Positions 1 to 8,720 of a stretch of 64,000 nucleotides of DNA are shown one piece after another (within the stretch, counting starts at the first letter, position 1; each line of letters opens with the position of its first letter). A program made the translations under genes and the position numbers. The notes under the pieces are model-generated. The model worked only from the letters and a program-made list of their open reading frames with translations. It ran no database searches and was not told the origin of the DNA. Origin of the DNA: JAICQM01 sp963781555 (GTDB lineage Bacteria; Chloroflexota; Limnocylindria; QHBO01); NCBI GenBank assembly GCA_963781555.1, contig CAWAGB010000008.1:1-64000 (forward strand), given 5' to 3'.

Positions 1-2088
1 TTGCCGAGGCGAATGGCCTGGCCGAGTACCACGACATTCGCATCTACCGCGTCGACTGGGAGTCGCGCCTCTGCGAGCCGATCGCCTTCACCGACTACCT
101 GCTCGGCGAGGGGGACTCGCGCGAGCGGCTGCGGGTCGCCATCGGTCCCGGCTCGTTCACCGGTATGGTCGCCGAGTCGGCCGAGCCGATGCTCATCAAC
201 GACGCGCTGGCCGACGACCGCGGGCTGACCATCGAGGGCACCGATGACATCGACGAGTCGATGCTGGTGGTGCCGATGGTTTACGAGGAGCGCTCGGTGG
301 GCGTCATCGCTCTCTCCAAGCTGGGGCTGAACCAGTTCAGCACCGACGACCTTCAGACGATGACCATCTTCGCCGGGTACTGCCGCGCAGGCCATTGCCA
401 ACGCGACCGCCTATGAGCGGATCACCACCCAGTCCGCCGAGCTGGCCCGCCAGCTCGACTCGCAGCGCCGCCTGCTCGCGATCAACGAGCAGCTCCTCTC
501 GACCCTCGACCCGTCCCAGGTGCTCGAGTCGATCGCGGACGGCCTTCGCAGCGTGGTGGCGTACGACAACCTGTCGATCTACCGCGTCGATCACGAGCGC
601 GAGCAGCTGGTGCCGGTCCTGGCCCGTGACCGTTTCGCAGCCGAGGTGATGAACCACATCGTGGCCTTCGGGCGCGGTCTGATGGGCTGGGTCGTGGCGC
701 ATGGCGAGGCTGCGCTGGTGAACGACGCCCTCGCCGACCCACGCGCCATCCAGATCCCCGGCACGACCCCGGATCCGGAGGCCATCGTCATCGTGCCGCT
801 CGTCGCCGGCGGTGCCGTCATCGGCACGCTCAACGTCGGGCGCATCGGCACCCAGGAGATCTACTTCACGCAAACCGACTTCGAGCTCGTCAAGCTGTTC
901 GCGGCACAGGCGTCCATCGCCCTCCGCAACGCCGAAGTGCACCACCAGGTGACGGTGCGCGCCGACACGGACGCGCTCACCGGACTCGGCAACCACGGAG
1001 CGTTCCAGCGACGCCTCGACGAACTCGTCGCGGCCCGCGTCCCGGGACCGGATGCAGCTCCGGTGACCCTGCTGATGATGGACCTCGACAACTTCAAGTC
1101 GTACAACGACACCCTCGGCCACCCGGCCGGCGACGCGCTGCTGCACGCGGTGAGCACGGCCATCGCCTCCGCCGCCCGATCGACGGACCTCGTCTACCGC
1201 TATGGCGGCGACGAGTTCGCGCTCATCCTGCCCGGCGTCGACGAGAAGATCGCGGTGACCATCGGCGAGCGGGTCCGCGCTGCGGTGGCGAGCCTGACCC
1301 ACGACGAGCCCGCAGCCGTCACCATCTCGGTCGGCGTGGCAACGCTGCCCGGCGACGCGACCGACAAGAACACGCTCATCTCGGCCGCCGACACGGCCCT
1401 CTACTTCGGGAAGCGCTCCGGCGAGAACTGCCTGGTGCTCGCCCGCGAGGTGCCGCGCGACATGCACCAGCTGCGAGGCACCCTGGACGAGCTGGCGCGC
1501 GCCGCCCTGCGCAGCCCGAGCGATGGCAGCGTCGGGCACCTGGTCGAGCACGCCGCGCTGCTCTCAGGCGCTGCCGACCACGGAGGGGAGTCGATGCGCG
1601 ACACCCTGCTCACCGTGGCCCGGTCCCTCGACGCACGCAACACCGCCACCCGCGGGCACGCCGACCGCGTCGGCCGCCTGGCCTACCGCGTCGCGACCGA
1701 GATGGGCGTGGACGAGGACGCCGCGCGCACCGTTGAGCTCGCGGCGCGGCTGCACGGCCTCGAGGTGCTGGGCACGGCCGAGCTGTCGCCGATCGCCTCG
1801 CTGCGCGGGGTTGCGGAGATCATCCGCTGGAACCGACGGAAGGGATCCATTGCCCGCCGCGCGCCGCTCGGCGCCCAGGTGGTAGGCCTGGCGGACGCGT
1901 TCGACACGCTCACCGTGGCTCGCCAGCCGCGGCGCTCACGCCAGGAGGCGATCACTGACCTGCGCGCCGAGACCGGACGTCGCTGGAAGGCACCGGTCAT
2001 CGACGCCCTGGAGCGAGTCGTCGGCGCCACTGAGAGCGCCGCCCGTCGCCGCCGTGCGGATCGGGCCGCGGTCCGGGGCGCTGCCTGA
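1..2088 (+). CDS. GAF-GAF-GGDEF signalling protein with degenerate HD tail (5'-partial, one-base frameshift)
   Basis: Probable diguanylate cyclase making the second messenger c-di-GMP. The 5' end lies outside the window. One GAF domain is read in frame 3 from base 3; a second GAF and the GGDEF domain follow in frame 1. The frames join if one extra base near 381 is removed (codons for FAGY then AAQAIANATAYE). The active-site motif RYGGDEF is at about 1198-1218, and an RxxD product-inhibition site (RSTD) sits exactly five residues before it. After the cyclase, about 1590-1960 resembles an HD-GYP domain (RGHADR, LADAFDTLT), but the HD pair reads LHGLE and the GYP part is missing, so phosphodiesterase activity is unlikely. 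Domain identity is firm; whether the frameshift is biological or a sequence error is open. Confidence 0.85.
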
Positions 2089-2108
2089 TCAGACCCCCGA
2101 GCCGGTGC

Positions 2109-2114
2109 TAGAAT
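2109..2114 (+). promoter_or_regulatory. -10-like hexamer TAGAAT, leaderless start
   Basis: TAGAAT ends 10 nt before the ATG of the lipoprotein gene, so transcription would begin at or within a few bases of the start codon. No Shine-Dalgarno is visible. This is one of about fourteen similar cases in the window. Confidence 0.5.
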
Positions 2115-2124
2115 CGCGGCTCGC

Positions 2125-2868
2125 ATGCAGCATCCCCGCCCGGTCCCACCACGCCCGCGTGGGTCCCTGTTCACCGTCAGCGCGCTCCTTGTGCTGAGCG
2201 TGGTGGCCTGCACGGCGGGGCCGTCCGTGCCCTCGGTGGTACCGAGTCCGAGCGTCGCGGCCCTGCCGACCCCGGAACCCACGCCCACTGCCACGCCCAG
2301 CCCGACGCCCCTGCCGACGCCGCGCTTCACCAACGAGCCGGACCCCGAGCTGGAAGCACTCATCCCGACCAGCGCGGCGGGCGCGACCGTGGTCGTCCCG
2401 CCGATCGACGAGTTCGGGCTGACCCCCGGCGACATGGGCGATGCGTACGGCGACCTCGGCAACCGGTTCGCCAGCCTCGTCATCGGGTACGTCGGCGAGC
2501 CGCGCACGACGCTGTACGCGATGCGTGTCGACGGCGCAGCGCCGACGACGGAGGACCTGGAGCCGTACCTGGCCACGGCGGGCCGCAAGGTCGGCATCGC
2601 CGGCCTGGACCCGGATCCGTGGAGCCTGGAGTCGATCGGCGATCACCGTACCTGGGTCCGGGGTGAGGACAACGCGACGGCGGCGGGGACGATGATCTAC
2701 ACGTGGGCCGCGGATGGCTACGTCTTCCTGCTGATCGGCGTCAACGACACGGTCAACCGGGCCATCCTGGCCGGCCTACCCGGTGAGCCGCCGCCGACCC
2801 CATCGCCGCGCCCGAGCCGCTCCCCGGCCATCAGCGGCAGCGCCGCGGAGTCGGCCAGCCCCTCCTAG
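2125..2868 (+). CDS. Predicted lipoprotein of unknown function
   Basis: A 247-residue exported protein. The N-terminus has arginines, a hydrophobic stretch and a lipobox-like VVAC with Cys near residue 29, so it is probably lipid-anchored outside the membrane. A low-complexity Pro/Thr linker (PTPEPTPTATPSPTP-like) follows at about residues 45-70, then a compact domain of roughly 150 residues that I do not recognise. The C-terminus returns to a Ser/Pro-rich stretch. The ATG is 10 nt after a TAGAAT hexamer, which favours a leaderless message. It lies 36 bp after the GGDEF gene. No function is proposed. Confidence 0.75.
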   Translation: MQHPRPVPPRPRGSLFTVSALLVLSVVACTAGPSVPSVVPSPSVAALPTPEPTPTATPSPTPLPTPRFTNEPDPELEALIPTSAAGATVVVPPIDEFGLTPGDMGDAYGDLGNRFASLVIGYVGEPRTTLYAMRVDGAAPTTEDLEPYLATAGRKVGIAGLDPDPWSLESIGDHRTWVRGEDNATAAGTMIYTWAADGYVFLLIGVNDTVNRAILAGLPGEPPPTPSPRPSRSPAISGSAAESASPS

Positions 2869-2910
2869 GCGGCAGCGGCCTGGTCGCCAACGGAGCGGCG
2901 CACTCCCCGC

Positions 2911-2916
2911 TACCAT
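2911..2916 (+). promoter_or_regulatory. -10-like hexamer TACCAT, leaderless start
   Basis: TACCAT lies 8 nt before the ATG of the Ca2+/H+ exchanger gene, with no ribosome-binding site between. Confidence 0.5.
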
Positions 2917-2924
2917 CGGCCTCG

Positions 2925-4004
2925 ATGTTCGCCCGTGTCGCCTACGCCCTCGCTGTGGGCGGCTCCCTGTTCGCCGTCCTCCTCCGCATCCTCGGTGCGG
3001 ACGCGACCCTGACCTTCGGCGTCAGCGCGCTCGCCATCCTGGGCCTGGCCTACACCCTCGGCCACGCCACCGAGCAGCTCGGCGCCTCGATGGGGCCGCG
3101 CATCGGCGGGATCATGAACGCCACCGTCGGCAACATCGGCGAAATCATCATCGCCGCCTTCCTCATCCTGTCCAACGAGCTGGAGGTGGTGAAGGCATCG
3201 ATCACCGGCTCCATCATCGGCAACCTGCTGCTCGTGCTGGGTGTCTCGCTCCTCGTCGGCGGCCTGAAGAACGGCATCCAGAAGTACGACGCCGGCTCGA
3301 CCGGCATGAATGCGGCAAGCCTGATCCTCGCCACCATCGGCCTCGTCGTGCCCGCCACCTTCGCCTTCCTCATCGACGCCGGGCCGGACACCGGTGCGGG
3401 GGCGAGCCAGTTCTTCAGCATCGAGGCGCTCTCCATCGGGGTGGCCGTGGTGCTGCTGCTCACCTACGCAGCACAGACGTGGTTCTTCCTCACCAGCGCA
3501 GAGGTGCCGTCGGCGCGCGAGCACGGCGAGGAAGGCGGCGTCCACTGGACCCCGCGCCGCGCGCTCGTCGTGCTGCTCGCCTCGGCGGCCGCCCTGACCG
3601 CGGTGTCGGAGATCCTCGTGCACTCGCTGGACCCCATGGTCGAGTCGCTCGGGATCAGCAAGTTCTTCGTCGGCATCATCCTGATCCCGGTGATCGGCAA
3701 CCTGGCGGAGCACGTCGTGGGCGTGACGCTGGCCTACAAGAACAAGATGGACTTCAGCCTCATCACCTCCATCGGCAGCGCTACCCAGATCGCGCTGTTC
3801 GCCGCTCCGGTCCTTGTCTTCCTGGGCCTCATCGTGGGCAACGAGCTGACGCTGGTCTTCACCCCCCTCGAGGTGGTGGCGGTCGGCGTCTCCACCTTGA
3901 TCGCGGCGTACATCGCCCTCGACGGACGGTCGAACTGGATCGAGGGACTCCAGCTCATCAGCGTCTACGTGATCCTGGGAATCGCCTTCTTCTTCCTCAC
4001 CTGA
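2925..4004 (+). CDS. Calcium/proton exchanger (CaCA/CAX family)
   Basis: Inner-membrane antiporter that exports Ca2+ in exchange for protons. The 359 residues form about eleven hydrophobic segments arranged as two homologous halves, as in the CAX family. The family signature appears twice: GNIGEIIIAA near residue 68 and GNLAEHVVGV near residue 260. These alpha-repeats carry the glutamates that bind cation. The central loop (about residues 195-210) is short and acidic or His-containing. Length and topology match bacterial ChaA/Cax proteins. It is a single gene with its own probable leaderless promoter. Confidence 0.92.
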   Translation: MFARVAYALAVGGSLFAVLLRILGADATLTFGVSALAILGLAYTLGHATEQLGASMGPRIGGIMNATVGNIGEIIIAAFLILSNELEVVKASITGSIIGNLLLVLGVSLLVGGLKNGIQKYDAGSTGMNAASLILATIGLVVPATFAFLIDAGPDTGAGASQFFSIEALSIGVAVVLLLTYAAQTWFFLTSAEVPSAREHGEEGGVHWTPRRALVVLLASAAALTAVSEILVHSLDPMVESLGISKFFVGIILIPVIGNLAEHVVGVTLAYKNKMDFSLITSIGSATQIALFAAPVLVFLGLIVGNELTLVFTPLEVVAVGVSTLIAAYIALDGRSNWIEGLQLISVYVILGIAFFFLT

Positions 4005-4095
4005 ACGACGCGCGAGGGAGCACCCGGGGGCCACCCGTCCGGCGCCGCACGGCACCCGGACCGCCGCGTGCTTCGAGCGCGGGAAGACATCGGTC

Positions 4096-4101
4096 TATCA
4101 T
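4096..4101 (+). promoter_or_regulatory. -10-like hexamer TATCAT upstream of a short leader ORF
   Basis: TATCAT is 7 nt before a GTG codon at 4109 that opens a 14-codon ORF. The WYL regulator start at 4150 would then be about 42 nt into the transcript. Confidence 0.5.
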
Positions 4102-4108
4102 CGGGACC

Positions 4109-4153
4109 GTGCTGACCCCTCCGGACCTACGCGCCACGGGCGCCGCAGCATGA
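4109..4153 (+). CDS. Putative leaderless upstream ORF (14 codons)
   Basis: GTG-initiated reading frame encoding MLTPPDLRATGAAA. Its TGA overlaps the ATG of the WYL regulator as ATGA. Its start is 7 nt after TATCAT, so it would sit at the 5' end of the mRNA. The regulator has no visible Shine-Dalgarno, so translation could reach it by termination-reinitiation. The same layout occurs at 20116-20142. The peptide itself has no recognisable features. Whether it is translated is inference. Confidence 0.35.
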   Translation: MLTPPDLRATGAAA

Positions 4154-5190
4154 CCGAGTGGGGAACCTGGGATGACGAGGCCGGCAACGAGCGCCTCGGC
4201 GCCAAGCGCGACCGCCTCGCGCGGCTGCTGAGCGTCGCTTCCATCCTCTACTCGCGAGGCAGCGGCGAGGCCGGGGTTGCCGTCACCGAGATTGCCAAGC
4301 TGACCGGCATGACGACCCGGACCATCTACCGCGACATCCGGGCCCTCGAGGAGGAGCTTGGCGTGCCCGTCTTCCAGGCCGCGCGCGGCCACTACGGGAT
4401 CGACCGCAAGTTCTTCCTGCCGCCGCTGCGCCTCACCGTCCCAGAGGCGATCGTCCTGTTCCTGGCGGCACGCCTCATCCGCCGCTGGAGCGACGAGTAC
4501 GACGCGGAGGTGGTAAGCGCCTTTACCAAGCTCTCCGACCTGCTGCCCCAGCCGATCGCGCGGCACGTCGCGGCCACCATGCTGGCCGTCGGCGAGCGCA
4601 GCCCCAACGAGCCGTTCACTCGCTCGTTCGCGACCGTCGCTCGCGGATGGGCCGAGGGTCGCGTGGTTGCCCTCGGCTATGAGCCGCCGTCCGGCGGGGA
4701 GCGGCGCACGACCCGCGTGCGACCGTACTTCCTGGAACCGGATGCCGCCGGACGCAGCATCTACCTCATCGGCCACGACGAGTCGGTCGACGCGATGCGC
4801 ACCTTCAAGGTGGAGCGGATTCGGCAGGCGAGCCTGACCACGGACCGTTACGAGATTCCCGACTCCTTCGATCCGGATCGCTGGCTCGCCCACTCCTGGG
4901 GCATCTGGTCGAGCGACTCGACACCGACCGAGACGGTCCGCCTGCGCTTCGAGCCGGCCGTCGCGCACCGGGTTCGCGAATCGGTCTGGCATCGGTCGCA
5001 GCAGCTGACCGAGCTGGACGGCGGCGGGTTGGAGATGACCGTCACCGTGGCGGGCATCGTCGAAATCCGGCCCTGGATCCTCTCGTGGGGCGACGGGGTC
5101 GAGGTCCTGGAGCCGCCCGCCCTGCGGGAAGCCGTGGCCACCGCCGTGGAGCATGCCGCGGTCCGTTACCGTGGTTCGTCCGATGGTTGA
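4150..5190 (+). CDS. HTH/WYL-domain transcriptional regulator
   Basis: DNA-binding regulator of 346 residues. The N-terminus holds a DeoR-type winged HTH (about residues 15-80) with the recognition segment TGMTTRTIYRDIRALEEE. A WYL domain follows (about residues 165-240, with SIYLIGHDES), then a WCX-like C-terminal part. WYL domains bind ligands, often nucleic acids or nucleotides, and act in stress or defence control; the effector here is unknown. The gene is preceded by a 14-codon ORF overlapping its start, and its end overlaps the start of the CYTH gene, so the two are probably co-expressed. Confidence 0.88.
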   Translation: MTEWGTWDDEAGNERLGAKRDRLARLLSVASILYSRGSGEAGVAVTEIAKLTGMTTRTIYRDIRALEEELGVPVFQAARGHYGIDRKFFLPPLRLTVPEAIVLFLAARLIRRWSDEYDAEVVSAFTKLSDLLPQPIARHVAATMLAVGERSPNEPFTRSFATVARGWAEGRVVALGYEPPSGGERRTTRVRPYFLEPDAAGRSIYLIGHDESVDAMRTFKVERIRQASLTTDRYEIPDSFDPDRWLAHSWGIWSSDSTPTETVRLRFEPAVAHRVRESVWHRSQQLTELDGGGLEMTVTVAGIVEIRPWILSWGDGVEVLEPPALREAVATAVEHAAVRYRGSSDG

Positions 5191-5839
5191 GTTTTCGATC
5201 GAGGCGGAGTTCAAGTACGAGGCAGACCGGGCCGTGCTCGACGGCCTGGCGCGCGCCACTCGCCTCGGCACCTCCGACCTCGGCCCGGTGGTGGTCAACG
5301 ACGAGGAGGACCGTTACCTCGACACGAGCGATGGCCGCCTCGAAGCGGTGGCGTGGGCATGCCGCCTGCGCAGCCGCCGCGTAGCGGGCACCACGACGAC
5401 CATGGTGTCGCTCAAGGGCCCCGCCGCATCCGTCGACGGCGCCCTCCATCGCCGCCCCGAGGTCGAGGGACCGGCGACCGCGAGCCTCGATCCCGCGACG
5501 TGGCCGGCGTCGGCCGCGCGCGACCAGCTTGACCAGCTCCGAGGCGGGCTGCCGCTACGGGTGCGCCTCACCCTGCGTCAGCGCCGGCGCGAGCGCCTGG
5601 TCACGCGCAGCGGCCGGCCCGTCGGTCTGCTGTCGCTGGACGAGGTCGAGGTCGTCGGTCACGCGTCGCCGGCCGAGGGCCTGAACCTTGTCGAGCTCGA
5701 GCGCGCGCCCGGCGCAGCGGATGCCGACTTCACGGCCACCGGGTACGCCCTGGCCGATGCCGGGCTCGTGCCGGATGCCCGCTCCAAGCTGGAGCGGGCC
5801 ATCGGCATCATCCACGGCCAGCCGACGGTGGGACGCTGA
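5183..5839 (+). CDS. CYTH domain-containing protein
   Basis: Soluble protein of about 218 residues. The CYTH signature ExExK appears at the N-terminus as EAEFK (residues 7-11), followed by the alternating charged strands typical of the triphosphate-tunnel fold. Family members hydrolyse or cyclise triphosphates (adenylate cyclase class IV, thiamine triphosphatase, tripolyphosphatase); the substrate cannot be told here. I prefer the ATG at 5183, which overlaps the end of the WYL gene and gives MVEFSIEAEF; a start at 5153 would add ten residues not expected for the fold. Confidence 0.8.
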   Translation: MVEFSIEAEFKYEADRAVLDGLARATRLGTSDLGPVVVNDEEDRYLDTSDGRLEAVAWACRLRSRRVAGTTTTMVSLKGPAASVDGALHRRPEVEGPATASLDPATWPASAARDQLDQLRGGLPLRVRLTLRQRRRERLVTRSGRPVGLLSLDEVEVVGHASPAEGLNLVELERAPGAADADFTATGYALADAGLVPDARSKLERAIGIIHGQPTVGR

Positions 5840-5850
5840 GCGCGCCGGCG

Positions 5851-8022
5851 ATGCGCCGCGTGGAGCTGCTGGCGATGGCGGCGAGCCTGGCGACATTCAG
5901 CTACGTGGGCTGGGACGGCGCGCTCTGGGACCCGCGCTTCCAACTCGTGCTGCACCTCTTCGCGCTGGGCGCAATCGGCGGCCTCGTCGTCGCGGCCCTT
6001 CGCGCTGTGCCATTGCCCAGGACCCGGATCGATCTGCCAGTCCTCGTGCTCGTGGTGGCCCTGGCCATCGCGACCCTCACCGCCCAGAATCACGGGCTCG
6101 CGATCCGTGCGCTGAGCGCCTCGCTGGTCTACGCGCTCCTCCTCCCTGTCGCTCTCCTCGCCCTCCGGCTGCGGCCCGACTGGGTGGTGTGGAGTGTCGT
6201 CGCGCCGACCCTCGCGCTCAGCGTGGGTGCGCTTGCGATCCTGCTCTGGCATCGAGCGCAGTGGTGGGTCGTCGGCGGACCGGGCCTCATTCCGCCGGTG
6301 CGCATCGGGCACGAGGCCACAGCGTTCGGCTCGGTCGCCGTCCCGCCGTTCGTGATGGTCTGCCTGGTGCCGCTGATTCTGCTGCTCCCCGCTAACCGGC
6401 AACGACGCTGGCTGCTGGCCGCCCTGGCGCTCACCGGCGTGCCGCTGACGCTGCTCTCCGGCTCGAGGTCGGCATGGGTCACGCTGGTGGTCGCCGGGCT
6501 GATCCTTGTGCTGCCAGCGCTGCGTAGGCTGCCCATGCCGGCGCGCTGGACGGCGCGGGAGCTGGCCGTCGCCGGCGGCGGACTTGCGGTTGCCGCGCTC
6601 GGCTTCGCGTTCATCGCACCGCGCCTCACGGCCGTGAGCTCGCTCGTCTACCGCGGCTTCCTGTGGCAGGACACCATCGCTGCCTGGGCGGTGTCTCCGA
6701 TCCTCGGCATCGGCCCGGGCACGATGCCGTATGCGCGCCAGGCCGCTGCCGGAGCCTTGACCTTCCCGGTGCGCCAGCCGCACTCGCACAACGTCCCGCT
6801 GGGACTGCTCGGCGACGCCGGGATCATCGGTCTCGCGGCCGGGGTCGCGGTCTTCGTGGCCTTCGCCATCGTCGCCAGGCCGCGCGCCGGCTCGACATGG
6901 GCAGGGCGCGCGGCGTACGCGATCCTGGTCGGCCTGGCGGCCGGCTTCCTGTTCGAGGATCTCACGTTCCTGCCGGGACTCGACCTGCTCGTGATCCTGC
7001 TCGCCGCGATCGCGCTGGCCGACGCCGGCGCGGTGCGGTGGGCCGCTCCGGCCCTTCCACGCGCACGCTCATTGGTCGCACCGATCGCCGGTCTGGTCGC
7101 GTTGCTGCTTGTGCTCGTGCTCGGTGACGCGGGCGCCGTCGCCTACCGGTCCGGCATCGACGCGAGTGGCGACCGCGAATGGGGCGACGCGACCGCTGCC
7201 CTGCAGCGAGCGGTCGACCTCGACCCATGGCACCCCGCCGGCCCCAAATCTCTTGCCGTGGCGGCGGCGTGGGCCGGCGACGCGGACCTGGCTCGCGCCA
7301 GCGCCGAACGCGCGGTCGCCCTGAACCCTGGCGATGGAGCGAGCTGGACGAACCTGGCATTGCTGTGCCTGGACGCCGGGGATACGGACTGCGCGCGGGA
7401 TGCGGCCAGTCATGCCGTCGATCGCGCCACGCTGTCCGGGCGCGAGTTCGTCAACGCCGCGTTCGTCCGCGAGGAGCTCGGCGACACCCGCGGCGCAGAT
7501 GCCGCATACGTCTACAGCCTCCTCACCAACCCGTGGACCTCGCTCACCACGACCTGGCCGCGGCCGGTGACCCTCGAGGGAGCGGCGGGCAACGAGATCG
7601 GCGCGGTGTCGAGCGAGATGAACGCCATCATCGCGCGGCGCATGCTCGGCGCGACCATCGACCCGGCCGACTATCGCAACCCCAGCATCCGAGCCCTCGC
7701 GGACGCGATGATCGGGGATCGCACCGCCGCGCAGGCCGAGCTGGATCGATCCATCGCATCGGCGAGCGACTCGCCCACTACCTGGGAGATCGTCGCCCTC
7801 CTCCAACACCACTGGGGGGAGGACCCGAGCCATGCCCTCGCGATCGGGGCGGTCGTGCGCAACCAGGCGCTGGCCAGCGGGCCGTCGGAGCTGGCGTACG
7901 CGACGTTCGACATCGCGACCTTCCGCGGCTACCCCGCCGATGGCCTGGTGCCGAGCGCGCATCGCATGCTTCCCCAGGTGCCGTGGCCCTGGATCCTGGA
8001 GCCGCTGCTCGCCGCGGACTAG
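5851..8022 (+). CDS. O-antigen ligase-like membrane protein with C-terminal TPR domain
   Basis: 723 residues. The first 430 are strongly hydrophobic with ten or more membrane segments and a large loop containing GPGTMPYARQ and QPHSHNVPLGLLGDAGIIG, which resembles the Wzy_C region of O-antigen ligases/polymerases. From about residue 430 the sequence turns soluble and alanine-rich with TPR-like repeats (LQRAVDLDPWHPAG, SAERAVALNPGDGASW). Such proteins join or polymerise surface glycans, and the TPR part probably mediates partner contacts. The actual glycan is unknown. It ends tail-to-tail with the next gene, sharing a CTAG. Confidence 0.8.
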   Translation: MRRVELLAMAASLATFSYVGWDGALWDPRFQLVLHLFALGAIGGLVVAALRAVPLPRTRIDLPVLVLVVALAIATLTAQNHGLAIRALSASLVYALLLPVALLALRLRPDWVVWSVVAPTLALSVGALAILLWHRAQWWVVGGPGLIPPVRIGHEATAFGSVAVPPFVMVCLVPLILLLPANRQRRWLLAALALTGVPLTLLSGSRSAWVTLVVAGLILVLPALRRLPMPARWTARELAVAGGGLAVAALGFAFIAPRLTAVSSLVYRGFLWQDTIAAWAVSPILGIGPGTMPYARQAAAGALTFPVRQPHSHNVPLGLLGDAGIIGLAAGVAVFVAFAIVARPRAGSTWAGRAAYAILVGLAAGFLFEDLTFLPGLDLLVILLAAIALADAGAVRWAAPALPRARSLVAPIAGLVALLLVLVLGDAGAVAYRSGIDASGDREWGDATAALQRAVDLDPWHPAGPKSLAVAAAWAGDADLARASAERAVALNPGDGASWTNLALLCLDAGDTDCARDAASHAVDRATLSGREFVNAAFVREELGDTRGADAAYVYSLLTNPWTSLTTTWPRPVTLEGAAGNEIGAVSSEMNAIIARRMLGATIDPADYRNPSIRALADAMIGDRTAAQAELDRSIASASDSPTTWEIVALLQHHWGEDPSHALAIGAVVRNQALASGPSELAYATFDIATFRGYPADGLVPSAHRMLPQVPWPWILEPLLAAD

Positions 8023-8714
8023 GCGAGCGGCAGGCGCAGGATGAGGGCGAGGGTGGGGCGCTCGTGGACCTCCGGCCTTCGCGTCACGGGTGCACGCAGC
8101 CACGCATCGCCGGCGTGGCCGCCCCGGTGTCGGGCGTCGAGCCGGCGCGCGGATAGCCCGTCGATGCCCATGCCGGCCAGCGCCTCCGCCACCAGGAGCC
8201 CCTCGTTGGGGTAGCCGTGGCCGACCACGATCCGATCGCTGGGCGGCAGGACAGCGGACAGCCGTGCGCGGCGCGCCGCGAATGGCCGCCGCACGAGGGA
8301 ACGGAAATCGTCGACGAGCAGGTCACTTGCCACGTAGGCCGGTGAGCCGACCCACTCCCCGGCCTCCAGCCGGGCGCGCAGCAGGTCGGGATCCGGGCGT
8401 CCGGCGTCGTCGAGGACGAGGAGCGTGCCATCCAGGATCGCGCCGTCGGTCTGGATCGCCGCGGCGAGGGATCGAAGCTCCGGGAATGCGGCGAGCGCGT
8501 CGGATGGGCCGTTGGTCCGCAGCCGCAGAGCGCCACCCTCGACGCTGATCCAGGCTCGCTCGCCGGGCCACCACGGCTCGAACAGGTACTCGGGGGCATC
8601 GAACGCGGCTGGCACCGGTGTCGCCAGCATGGGCCTGATGTGCGCCGGGAGACGTGACTCCGCGTCGGGCTCGGCGTGTGACGGGATCGAGAGTGGGAGC
8701 TGGTCGCCGTGCAC
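8019..8714 (-). CDS. LigD-like DNA ligase adenylation-domain homologue lacking the catalytic lysine
   Basis: 231 residues, starting at GTG six bases after the ku stop, so almost certainly translated from the same mRNA as Ku. Ligase motifs align in order, but their key residues are lost. Motif I, normally FEPKWDGxR, reads FEPWWPGER (residues 45-53), so the AMP-accepting Lys is Trp48 and the Asp is Pro. Motif III DGE reads DGT. The YxAFDLL...RR segment is kept (YVASDLLVDDF, RRARLSAVL). Motif IV EGxxxK reads DGLSAR. It should not form a ligase-AMP intermediate; a structural or regulatory role in end joining with Ku is inference. Confidence 0.7.
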   Translation of the reverse strand: MHGDQLPLSIPSHAEPDAESRLPAHIRPMLATPVPAAFDAPEYLFEPWWPGERAWISVEGGALRLRTNGPSDALAAFPELRSLAAAIQTDGAILDGTLLVLDDAGRPDPDLLRARLEAGEWVGSPAYVASDLLVDDFRSLVRRPFAARRARLSAVLPPSDRIVVGHGYPNEGLLVAEALAGMGIDGLSARRLDARHRGGHAGDAWLRAPVTRRPEVHERPTLALILRLPLA

Positions 8715-8720
8715 GCGGCG

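Noticed and set aside
2783..4153. A 456-codon frame overlapping the Ca2+/H+ exchanger
   Set aside because: Arg/Pro-rich shadow in another frame; only its last 14 codons, which follow a promoter-like hexamer, are considered as a uORF.
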